The notes under the pieces are model-generated. The model ran no database searches and was not told the origin of the DNA. It saw only the letters and a program-made list of their open reading frames with translations. 64,000 nucleotides of DNA. Origin: Rallus limicola (taxonomy: Eukaryota; Chordata; Aves; Gruiformes; Rallidae). Location: NCBI GenBank assembly GCA_022605955.1, contig JAKCOZ010000082.1, positions 1,594,940 through 1,658,939 on the forward strand, written 5' to 3'. Shown here piece by piece: positions 18,491-29,110 of the stretch (position 1 is the first letter of the stretch; the number at the start of each line of letters is the position of its first letter). Made by a program: the position numbers and the translations under genes.

Positions 18491-21400
18491 CAGAAAGGCT
18501 CTGGGTGATTATTTCTCATTAAAACTGGCTCTCCCTGGCCCTTTCCTTCACTTAGTGGGTGCTTTCAGGGTTTGGCCTTTCCTCCAGCCCCCCCATCTCC
18601 CCAAGGAAGGTGCCCCCACAGCTCCTGGGGTGCTGGGGCTTGTTGCCACGTTCCCCCCTGGCACTGGCTCTGCTGAGTCAGATCCTGAGGCATCGACTCA
18701 GCTCTTACAGGGGGAATTTAGGCCACTTTCAGACACACTTTAATTCTTAAATACTATGATTCCATCTCCTAAATACCATGATTATACCTCTACAGGAGCA
18801 CATGGGGATCAAGCTGCAGCTCTCCTCCAGCTTTAACCCCAGCTGGGGCTGCAGGGAGCAGGGCTGGGTGCTGCACCCTTTCCAATGCCACCAGTTCGGG
18901 TTTGTTTTCATTCTGGTTACCTCTTATGTTCTCTTCCTTGCCTTCAGCTGAAGGAGAACCATCAGCTTCTCCAATCGTGCCCCCTATTTCCAGCAGCTGC
19001 TGGCTTTGCAGGACCTGACCCCTTAAATTTTGGTCACTGGCTTTGTGGTAATGATGTGCATGATGGTAATAATCTCTGGCTCTTGGTTAACATGAGCCTT
19101 GCACTGGGCTCAGCCCAGCCTGGAGGAGACTTGGTGGGGGTTTTTTGGGGGGGAAAAGTGGTTGGTTTGTTTATTTTTGGCTCTGGAAAAGTTTCACTGG
19201 GGCCAGCTGCAACTTGGGCCATGGGGTGCTGGCTCCTAGCCCCTGCCTGTGTGTTATGCAGAGGAGTTTTTTTGGGGGGGAAGCTCAGCCCTGGGCGTGC
19301 TGGGAGAGGCTGAGCATCTCTCGAGGCAGCTCCACTAGATGTCATTGCGAGCTGGGGGATGAGCGCCCTGGGAGCCCAGGCGCTGGCAGTGGGTGCTGCT
19401 CCGGGTGCCCTTGTAGCATCGTGGGTACCAACAGCCTCCCACTGCGGGGTGCTGGGTGTGACCCCCTGCAAGCACAGGGGGTGTAGCCCCTGGCCGAGGG
19501 ATGGATCTGTCTCATGGATCCTGGGCTGTGCAGTCGGGATCTGGGACGATGGGGCAGAGGTGTGCAAGCAGAGGGGCTCTGTCCTGGCTCTTGCCTTCCC
19601 CTCTGCTCTGTGGGCTTCCCCAAGGCACCGCACTTGCTGGGGGCTGCGTGGTGCTGGGACGGTCAGCTTGAAAGGGGAGAGGGGGAAAAGTCAGCTCCTG
19701 CCTCTACCTGTTGCTAAAAAATCACCCTGGAAAGGTGTCATTTGGGGATGGGGGGAGATTTGGGCTCCCAGGTTTGTATTTCACCCCATGCAGGGCTGTG
19801 CCTGGGGCCATGTGTGCTCCCTGGGGGGTCGAAGGCATCATCCCCTCACTGATGTCAGAGGGTTGGCATCTTGCACCCAGCCCTGATCCAGTGTCCCCAG
19901 CTCTGCAGAGGAGCTGGTGGCTGTGCCGTGGGGCACCCAAAGGTGCTGGCAAAGGTGCCCCATCCCTGTTTGCCATGCAACCCCTCAGCGATGCCAATCC
20001 TGCTCCCTCCAGCCCCATTCCCTCTCCCTCATTACTTATTGCCCTAATTGCCTCTGGGAGCATAAATGAGCTGCCAGATGGGTGAGATTTAACGAAGAGA
20101 AGAGGGGAAAAAGGTGGGGAGGGGGGTTAAAAGAAGTACATGTGGGAGTGTTTGGGGTACAGGAGAGGCATTAAGTGTCTGAGCCCTGCAGTCAGTGGAG
20201 TTAAGGAGCCTGGAGGCAGTTGCTCAGTGTAACCTGTGTGGGTAGGTACCACTGGACACACCCTGAGCACGGCAGCAGCCCCAGGGTGGGAGAGGGGCTG
20301 CTGGGGATGGGATTTCCCCCCCTTTGGATGGGAGAAGGGAGCTAGGAAGGAGGAGCACAGGAAGGATGGTGCCTGGGGGGCTCATAACCCTGGGAGCATC
20401 CTCCCATCTACCTGAAAAAGGATGAAAAGTCATTCAAATAGGTGTATCCCCATCCCAGCGACTCGGGGCTGCCCAGCCCCTTGGAACAGGAGCTGGTGGG
20501 GACGGTGCTGGGCAGGTTGGCTCAGAGGCAGCGCTCCCAGGGAGCTGCTCTCCCCCCCCACCCCCCCCGCCCCCCCCCCCGGCATCACGTGCTGCAGAGA
20601 TGCTAATCCCGTTTTGAAAGCCCGCGCCCCACGCTGCACCCACTAATTAATCCCCCTCGTTACCACGGCTGCGGGGCTGGGGCTGCTGCGCTGCCTCGGG
20701 GGTGTCCGTGTGTCCTGGGACTCTCTCCATCAAGCTGAGGATGCTCCTGTGTTCCCTGTGCTGTGCTAAAGGGTGCTGAGTCCCAGACTCGCCCCCTCCC
20801 CACCCCCTCCACCCCCCCCAAAAAAAACCCCGTGCTGCTGGGTAGAAGCTGATGTAAAAGCGCATCCCAGCCCTGAAGTCAGGACATCCCGACAGGACAG
20901 CACCCAGAAGGACAGACTGACCTGACTTGGGCAACCTGGCTCGGGCAGAGCTGCGGGGGCTCAGCACCCACAAGCCCTCACCTGCAGCACCGAGGAGGTA
21001 GGTGAGCGGCACCATCCTGCCCGTGGAGAACTCGGGGTGCAGCAGGGCTGTGCCAGGCTCTTCCTTGGGGACCCTTCGTGGCAGCACCAGGATGGGGGGG
21101 GTTTGGTGATGTGGCTCCTGCTGGGGTTGGTTGGGGGCTTGGTGCGCTTGGGAATCATCGCTGTTCCCTTCCCCTGGTAGCAGCTTCCTCGTGGGAAGAG
21201 AGGGGGAAAAAGCACAAACCCAAGTGGGGAGAAAATAAGAGGGGAATGTTTGCCGACTGTCTGCTGCGTGGTGTTGCTGTTTGTTGTGTTTCTGCCGTTG
21301 CTTTGGCAACCCCTGGGAAGACATGCCAGGCTGGAGCATCGCGGGTACCGGTGCTCTCTGTGCTGGGGAATTGGTGCTCTGGGAGGTGAAGCTGCCGGCC

Positions 21401-21555
21401 CCATAGCACCCTGCACCAGGGATGGGGACTGTTGGGGTCAGGGTGGGTGGTAGGGGTTGTGTTTGCTCCTGGGTGAGCCCGGGATGGGTGCTCGTGTCAC
21501 ACCCCTGGGCTGCGGTGTCCTGCTCTGAGCTGAGCAAAGGATGAGGGGTGTGTAA
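18491..21555. other. Intergenic sequence, no gene recognised
   Basis: This GC-rich, non-repetitive sequence contains only short unrelated open frames with no protein family I recognise. Points of note are a CTCF-like word CCACTAGATGTCA (19332-19344), a low-GC island with TTACTTATTGCCCTAATTGC and a CAGATG E-box (20,030-20,085), C-run simple sequence (20,552-20,580) and an RFX-type palindrome (21,297-21,310). Confidence 0.6.
21297..21310. promoter_or_regulatory. RFX X-box-like palindrome
   Basis: GTTGCTTTGGCAAC matches the X-box pattern (GTTGCC, 0-3 bases, GGCAAC) with one substitution in the left arm. It lies in intergenic DNA about 3 kb past the IQGAP3 3' end. Confidence 0.55.
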
Positions 21556-21558
21556 GGG

Positions 21559-22195
21559 TGCAGTGGGTTGCCTCTGCCCATGGGGAGAGCAGCCAGTTGC
21601 CCCTGCCCATGGGGGGTGCAGTGGGTTGCCCCTGCCCATGGGGAGAGCAGCCAGTTGCCCCTGCCCATGGGGGAGAGCAACCAGTTGCCCCAGCCCATAG
21701 GGAGAGCAGCCAGTTGCCCCTGCCCATGGGGGGTGCAGTGGGTTGCCCCTGCCCATGGGGAGAGCAACCAGTTGCCCCTGCCCATGGGGGGTGCAGAGGG
21801 TTGCCCCTGCCCATGGGGGGTGCAGTGGGTTGCCCCTGCCCATGGGGAGAGCAGCCAGTTGCCCCTGCCCATGGGGAGAGCAGCCAGTTGCCCCTGCCTA
21901 TAGGGAGAGCAGCCAGTTGCCCCTGCCCATGGGGGGTGCAGTGGGTTGCCCCTGCCCATGGGGAGAGCAACCAGTTGCCCCTGCCCATGGGGGGTGCAGA
22001 GGGTTGCCCCTGCCCATGGGGGGTGCAGTGGGTTGCCCCTGCCCATGGGGAGAGCAGCCAGTTGCCCCTGCCCATGGGGAGAGCAGCCAGTTGCCCCTGC
22101 CTATAGGGAGAGCAGCCAGTTGCCCCTGCCCATGGGAGGTGCAGTGGGTTGCCCCTGCCCATGGGGGGTGCAGTGGGTTGCCCCTGGCCATGGGG
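21559..22195. repeat. 29-bp minisatellite with 203-bp higher-order period
   Basis: About 22 copies of a 29-bp unit sharing GTTGCCCCTGCCCATGGG. Two unit types alternate: type A begins GGTGCAGTGG and type B begins AGAGCAGCCA. The sequence of A, B and private variants (CAACCA, GCAGAGGG, CTATAGGG) repeats exactly after 203 bp (for example AGAGCAACCA at 21761 and 21964), that is after seven units. Open frames on both strands across the array are products of the repeat. Confidence 0.96.
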
Positions 22196-24780
22196 AGAGT
22201 TGCCAGCCCTGCTGTACCCCAGGAGCATGGGGGGTTCCTGGGTTCACCCTCCTCTTCCTCGCCCAGAAGAAAAGGAGCAAACCGGGGTGTCTCAGGGGAC
22301 AACCAGCCGCACCCCTGCCTATCCAGGATGGGAATCAGTCTCCTCACACCCGTGCAGTGAACCGCAGTGGGGTGCCAGTGGGGTGAAGCTGCTCCCTGTC
22401 TCCCACAGCTCAGTCTTTGGCTTTGCTGGTTGGGCATCGTGGGCTGGAGGTGGCTGCTGCCTGTGTGGGCAGCCAGGGATGGAGCCTGGCTCCCGGGGTG
22501 GGCTGGTTGGGGCTGGGGGGATGACCAGGGAGGAGGAAGGGAGAGGGGCTAAGAGCTGGTTTAGGGATGGTCCCAGAGTCTCTGACTCCCTCCCGCAGCC
22601 CCGGAGCTGGTGGAGCTGCTGACATCCATCAGCAGCCTGTGCCCTGCAGCATCCCCAGGGCAAAGCAATCAGGGGGTGGGGGAAGACTTTGTCCCTGGGG
22701 GCCAGGAACTGCTCTGAGCAGCTGAAAGCAGCACAGGAGATGCCTGTTAACTCTTGGGGGGCTGCGACAGGAGAGCTGAGCCTGAGGAGCTCAGCCTGCA
22801 GCCTCCCCAGCTCCCTGAGCCAACAGCATGGGGAAGAGGGGGGTGGTCCTGCCACCCTGCTTTGCCCAATAAGTGTCAGTGGGGGGGGGGTGGGGGGGGG
22901 TGGGGGGTTGTATCCTGTCGCTGTTAGAAGTGCCAGTTTAATGAAATCGTTTGATTGCTGCATTTGTGTTAACTGAAAGGAGAGGCCTGATGAGGAATCC
23001 TGCCCTGAACTGGAAGCTGACTCATCCTCCTCCCAGTCCCAGGGTCAGCGCTGGACTGCAAATAAACACACCAAATTCCCACTGCTCAGTTCTGGGAACG
23101 TGCTCCCGGCCCTGCACGGAGGGCAGGGACCCGGGAAGGGGCTGGGCATCCTCCTGCCTCCTGCAGCATCCCTCTGCCCTGGGAGCTGGGGGGGGGACAT
23201 ACACTTTGGTGGCACCTGGAGCCATCCTGGGGCTGGGGGAATGAAAACGCTGGGGCTGGCTGGAGGGAAACACCACTTTGCTGTGATGAGGGTCTGAAAA
23301 AAGCCCCATCCCAAAGCGCAGAGATTCACAGCCCTGTTCCCTCTTCCAGGCTGGGAGAGCCAGGATCAGGACCCAGCTCTCCTGCACCCATGCTATAACT
23401 ACTGGGGGACACCCACCACCCATTTCCCTTGCTTCCATCCCCTCCTGTTTCCAGCACAGCAGCTCTGGGTGCAGCTCCATCCCAAGCCCTGGCTCTCAGG
23501 AGCCAGGAAAACTGAAGCAATCAGAGGACAGAGCTGGGATTTGAAGATGCACCCAGCTCCCAGGATGAAGGGGGGGTGGGGGAGGGGGGAGGGGGTGTGT
23601 GCAGCCATTTTCACCCCAAAAATCTCTCAGTGTGGGGCTGGGCAGAAATGGGAGCAGGCCTGTGAGTCACCCCCACAGAGTGTTGGGGCAGGAGTGACCT
23701 TGTGCTGCTGAGCCAGCGTGGGCTGGGGACTGGGGAAGGGGGAAGCTTTTGCTCAGCAGGGATGCTCGAGGGGAAAGAATGAGCTCGAGGGCTGAAACCA
23801 CTGGCCAGAGGGGATGGGAGCAAGGAGCAGGAGGTCAGGGAAGGCCTTGGGATCTGCCCCTGTCTCTGAGGTGAGGAGTGCCAGGGCTTGCTGGAGCAGG
23901 AGGCTGGATTTGGGCAGTCCAGGCCCCTCCATCTGACCCCCCCAACCTGGGGCTGGGTGCTGCATATCCCTGAGCTGGGAACTCTGCAGGGTGTGTGGGG
24001 AAAGAACAACAAATCTCTGCTCCATTCCTGCCACCCTGTCCTCAGCCTTGGGATCCTTCCAGGCTGGTGCTCACGAATGTTTCCCCCCCCTCCCCTGCTC
24101 CCCACGTCAACTTCTAGTGCTTGAATCAGCGGACATGACTCACTGGGAGGAAAGAAGGAGCTGGGGAGAGCTGTGCTCAGCCTGGGGAGGGGACAGCGGG
24201 TCCCCTTCCCCACGAGGGCTGGGGCAGCTCCACGTTAGGGTGCTGCAAGCCCCCTCCCCCCCCCAAAAAAAAAAATTCAAGGAGGCAAACCCAGGGCTGG
24301 CCTTCATCATCTCCATCCCATCCAGCCCTTCATCATCTCTGTCCCATGGCTGTCCCCTCCCGGTGCCCAGCCCAGTAGGTGCAGCACTGGCGGGGAACTG
24401 GTTGAGCCGGCGTACCCTGTCCTGGCAGAGAGGGGAGATTCCTCCGGTGTTGGGGTGTGTGGGGGGTGTGTAACCCTTTATTTTTTTGGGGGGAAGGGGC
24501 TGCAAGACACACCTGTGCTTTCATTCTCATCACTGGGGTGGCCATGGCACCCTGAGGGCACCAGGTGCTGGTGTCCCACATCGCCCTTCCCAGGGGATGC
24601 TGGAGGGGACCAACCCCAGAGAGCAAAGCACATCTCCCCCCACTTTTTTGGGAGGGGGGTTGGGGGGGGGGGGGGGAGCTGGAGAAACTCACCCCATGGT
24701 GGTTTTACTCCTCCTGACCCCGGGTTAGGGGAGCAGCTGAGCGCCGGTGCCGAATCTTGGCTGGATTAAAGTTAAAGAGA
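22196..24780. other. Intergenic sequence, no gene recognised
   Basis: The sequence is unique and GC-rich with short C and G runs (for example 22,878-22,910 and 24,650-24,680). I see no conserved coding signature, RNA gene or mobile element. Confidence 0.55.
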
Positions 24781-26240
24781 TCAAACTGCTGTGGGATTAG
24801 AGAGTCAAGAGGTGTGGGGGGGGAAACAAGGGGGGGGGACCAGTGGAGGAGGATACACCAGAGCTGCAGGGAGAGGTGTGCAAGGCCTGGGCTTTGGAGT
24901 GATTAGATAAGTGACTCAGGACCCCCGAGTGATTAGAGGGAGAAATGAGGTTTTTACACCAATTTGGGACCCAGCGGTGGCTGCAGAGAGGGGTCCCAGT
25001 TGCTCCCCCCCCCACCCCCCCAGGTGTAGACAAGGCCAGGGAGGGATTAAAGGAGCATCAGAGGCTGAGGGCGATTTGATAAGGAAACAAAACAGTGGCT
25101 CAATTAGCCTGGGAAAGAGGAGGAGGCTGGGAGATAACGGGGATAGGGGAGTGGAGCCAGTGAAACCAACCCCTGCGGCTCCTACCATGGGGTGGTGGGA
25201 TGATGGGATGGGGATGGAGATGGAGATGGGATGGGGTGGGAATGGGATTGGGATGGGGATAGAATAAAGGTGGGATTGGGATAGAGATGGGATGGGGTAG
25301 GATAGGGATGGAATTGGGATGGTGATGGGATGGGATAGGATGGGATGGGGATGGGGATAGAATGGGGAAGGGATGGGGAATGGATTGGGATATGGGATAG
25401 GATGGGGATGGGATAGGACGGGGATGGGATTGGGATGGGGATGGGATGGAGGTGGAACAGGGATGGGATGGGATGGGCAATGGATTGGGATGAGGCTAGG
25501 ATGGGGGTGATATGGGGATGGGGATTTGAGGAAAGCACTCCCATCTGGATCCTCCAAGGGCTGTGGGCATGTGGGGCACTGAGCTGAGCTTAATGGGACT
25601 AGTTCAGCTTGATGCTCACAGGGCTAAATTCCCAGCCTGGCCCAAAGGTGAGTTTCTAGTTGGCTGTGGCTTGTGTGAGCCCCATACACTCCTGGTGGGA
25701 TGCAGGGAGGCAGCTCCAGGCTGCTGCTCCTCCGGCCAAGGGAAGCCACAAGCTCTTCACTCCTCAGGCTTCTTTTCACCCACCCTGAGCAAGTTTATTC
25801 CCTGGAAACGCAGCTTTACCGGGATAACTCAGACCCGAATCCCATCCCAGATGCTCTGGGAGCTTCCAGATACGGGCGCCAGACGAGTGAGCAATTAAGT
25901 AACTCAACGGAGCCTTGAAATAATTAGCCCAAGGAACGCAGCTCCAGCAGATGAGTTCAGTGAAGGAATGGGAGCGTTGGAGAGATGGAGATGAGAAGGG
26001 TGATCAGGTCTCGGCACAATTATCTAGAGAAAGTCTGCTCCAGACTGATTAGAGGAAGGGAAAAGAGCTTTCCGGGCAATTAGGTGAGGGAAATCAACTC
26101 TGGGCAGGAAGAAAATAGAGTGTGGAAGAGATTGGGGTGGGAGATAGGGAGTATCCGTGCTCCCGAGTCAGACAAGGGAGCTCGATAAGGGCTTTTCCGA
26201 GGCAGAGGCAGGAATGAGGATTAGGGGGGGATTAAGGGGC
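24781..26240. other. Cluster of GATTAG / CAATTAG / GATAAG words
   Basis: GATTAG recurs at 24,795, 24,901, 24,931, 26,047 and about 26,218, with CAATTAG at about 25,100 and 26,080, AATTAG at about 25,922 and GATAAG at about 24,905 and 25,078. Both flanks are poor in these words. Whether the cluster is an enhancer-like array of homeodomain/GATA half-sites or a decayed repeat is not decided by the sequence. Confidence 0.4.
25195..25525. repeat. (GGGATGGGATT)-type simple repeat
   Basis: This continuous purine-rich tract is made of GGGATGG, GGGATTGG and GGGATAGG words of 5-7 bp with no fixed higher-order period. Open frames on the complementary strand (Ser-Pro-His-Ile-rich) come from the repeat. 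Confidence 0.93.
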
Positions 26241-27359
26241 AGAGGCGGGGGTGCAGTGGGTGCACAGCGCTGGCAGGGACACAGCGGGTGCTGGGGAAGA
26301 GGGAGCAGGAGGGAGGGGGATGGTTGTTACCAGGACAGACCAGGAGACACTGAGGGATGGGAGGAACAAAATCTGGGGATTGGGGGATAAATGGCGGGGG
26401 GGTCCCAGCGAGGGAGCAGTGGGGCTGGCTGTGGGAGAAGGGAGTTGGGTGCTATTTCCAACCCGTCACGAGGCGGGATGCCCCCATAATCCCTAAAACA
26501 GGATTAGTCCCTCATGCCCAGAGATGCTCAGAGCCAGCAGGTACTTGCTGTGTGAGCGGCTCTGACTTTCAGGCAGGGACCCAGCAGGACGGGAGCGTGG
26601 CCAGGGGAGACCCCCAGGATGTGAACCCCCACCTCACCCCATCCCAAACCAAGGGGAGCAGTCTCCCAGTCACACAAAACAGGGTTCCCACAGCACCAAG
26701 CTTTACCCTGGGTGGGGGGAGTTTGGGGTGCAAAGGGGTGAGCCACAGCCCAAGGTCATGGCGCAGCTGCAGCTGGGAAGTGCTGAATCCTTGGGGAACA
26801 GATGCCTTTGCTGGTTAATTACCCTTGACTGCTGCTGGGGCAGCTTTTTTGCTGGCCCTGCCATGGATCTGCGGGGCTTGGGGTGGCCAGGAGCCTCGTG
26901 GGTTTTTAGTTTCCTTCCTTCTTTGCTTCTTTTCCTTTATTTTTTTTTTTTTTTTAATTCAAATCCTTGCACCCGAGAAAGGAAAGCGGAGGGAGGGAGC
27001 TGAGCATCACCCCAGGCACATGACTCTGACTCGGGTGCTGCTGGAAGGGGGAAGCTGTGGTTTGGCAGCTGGCTCAGAGTTTGGTGGCATCGAGAAGTCA
27101 AACCCCCCCCTCCCCACCTTGGAAAGGAAAACCCATGGGCTCAGCCCGGGGATGGAGCACGTCCCTTGGGAAGAGGTGGCAGCGGTGCTGCTGGGATGGC
27201 TGGAGTGGGGGGACAGGGATGGGGAGATGCTGCACCCCATCCTCGCAGCGGGCTGGGGGAAAGCAGCTTCCTTGCTCATTGCCCACCCAAAAACTCATCA
27301 GCCTCCAAGGCGACACGAGCCCCGAGCGCAGCCCAGCACCCTCCCAGGGCACTGACACT
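26241..27359. other. Intergenic sequence, no gene recognised
   Basis: The sequence is unique and GC-rich, with a T run at 26,939-26,955. No coding or RNA feature can be supported. Confidence 0.5.
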
Positions 27360-28015
27360 TACAGCAATCTCTAAAAATACATTTTCAGTTTTGTTGTTAG
27401 GATTTTCAATTTATTTTATCATTTTCCATTACATTTTTATTTTTTAATGTGCCCTTTTCTTCCTTTTTATTTTTTTTTTACTTTTGAATTGACTTTTTAA
27501 CTTTTGAATTGACTATTTTTACTTTTTCATTGACTTTTTAATTCCTAAATTTACTCTTTTTACTTTTAATTTACCTTTTTTTTTTACTTTTTAAATGTCC
27601 TTTTTTCTTTTTAATTTCCTCTTTTTATTTTACCTTTTTAACTTTTTAGTTTCCCTTTGCACTTTTTAATTTATTTTTTTAAACTTTTTAATTCACTTTT
27701 TTACTTTTTAATTCACTTTTTAACTTTTAAATTCACTTTTTAAAGTTCTTAATTGACTATTTTTGCTTTGTAATTGACTTCTTCACTTTTTCATTAACTA
27801 CTTCTACTTTTCAATTCACTTTTCTTACTTTTTAATTTCCTATTTTTACTCTTTTTACCTTTTAATTTCCTTTTTTTTTTACTATTTAATTTTTTTTTTA
27901 CTTTTTAAATTTAGTACCTTTGAAAAAAAGTTTCAATTTCCTTCCTTTCCCCCCCCTTTTAATTTCCTTTCCTTTTTTAATTTTTCAATTCCTCTATATT
28001 TTTTTAAACCCCCCC
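27360..28015. repeat. T-rich degenerate tandem repeat (CTTTTTAATTCA family)
   Basis: About 650 bp is dominated by T, with recurrent CTTTTTAATTCACTTTTTA and TTTTAATTTCCTTTTT units of 10-19 bp. It contrasts sharply with GC-rich DNA on both sides. The AATT core recurs about once per 12-20 bp. Confidence 0.88.
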
Positions 28016-28785
28016 CCTCCTGATTTGAGCTTTTAGGAGCTGATTAGGAGTGATGGAGAGCAGAGCTGGGGCCAGCCGGGTAAGGTCTCCTGGACACTCG
28101 TCCCTCCTGGGCGTCACAGCCCTGCTTTTAGCAGCAGGAGGGATGCTCTGATGCTCTGACATATCTCCTTCACCCTTTGGCCCCTCTGCTGAGCTGGCCA
28201 GGAGGCTCCTGGTTTCTGTGGGGTGACAGCGTTATCTGGGAGCCAGGCGAGCCAGGCTCCGCTCCCAGCCCTGTGGGTGTCCTCTGGAGACAGCCCAGGA
28301 AATCATCCTCCTGGGACCCCCTGTGCTTCAGCCCCTGTGGGAAGGATGGAAAGGGCTTCACTGTGACCCGGTGAAACCCCAGGAGGGGTGTTGGGATCCA
28401 CCCCTGGGAGCTCTGGGGGTGCATCCTCCTCCCGCTGAGATGCTGTTTTCCATCCCACTCTGATGTGGGTTTTGGCCCTTTCCTGAATTTTTAATTTGGG
28501 GGGGGGGTGGTTTAACCCCCTTCCCCCTCAATATATTTGGAGGAAAACAGAAATATTCAGGCATCTCCCCAGCAGGCGGTTGAGCTGGAAGGGTTCTGAG
28601 AGACCTTGTGCTACGGCCTCTGGCACCTCAGCGCAGAGTGGGGCTGGGGGCTGCGCTGGGAGCTGCATCATGAGCCCGGTGGGCTTGTCATGGGTCATGA
28701 TGTGACATGAAAGTCCAGCACTAGGGTGGCCTTCAAAAGCTAGAGAGGAATATGGGTTTAAGCTGGTTTCAGGGCAGATTTTTGC
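28016..28785. other. Intergenic sequence, no gene recognised
   Basis: Unique sequence. A stretch near 28,570-28,740 has a CR1-like flavour (GGTTGAGCTGGAAGGGTTCT) but not enough to call an element. Confidence 0.4.
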
Positions 28786-29110
28786 CATATATTTATATAT
28801 ATATATATTATATATATATAAAAAATATATATAATTTTTATATATAAAAATATATATGTTTATATATACTATCTATATATATATAAAACATATAGTATAT
28901 ATAAAATATATAAATATATTAAATATATTTATATTAATATAGATATATTTGGGAGATATTTTTTATATATATATATATATATGAACCCTCCAAATCTCAC
29001 ACATCTAAAAAGATATAATATATACTGTATAAAAATATATTAGAATAACAATATTCATCTAATATACATCTAACTATATAATATGCCACTTATAAAACAC
29101 CTATAAAACA
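28786..29110. repeat. AT-rich island, (TA)n with self-complementary tracts
   Basis: About 200 bp of nearly pure (TA)n with AAAAA/TTTTT interruptions is followed by AT-rich unique sequence containing ATAAAACACCTATAAAACAC. Many sub-tracts are self-complementary. Confidence 0.9.

Noticed and set aside
21559..22195. CRISPR-like array of about 29-bp repeats
   Set aside because: Units are directly adjacent with no unique spacers and the setting is a vertebrate genome, so it is a minisatellite.
21438..22437. Open frames of 180-400 codons on both strands
   Set aside because: They arise from the 29-bp minisatellite, which is open in several frames.
28570..28740. Possible CR1 fragment
   Set aside because: Only short CR1-like words are present, without the ordered tail seen at 46.8-47.1 kb.
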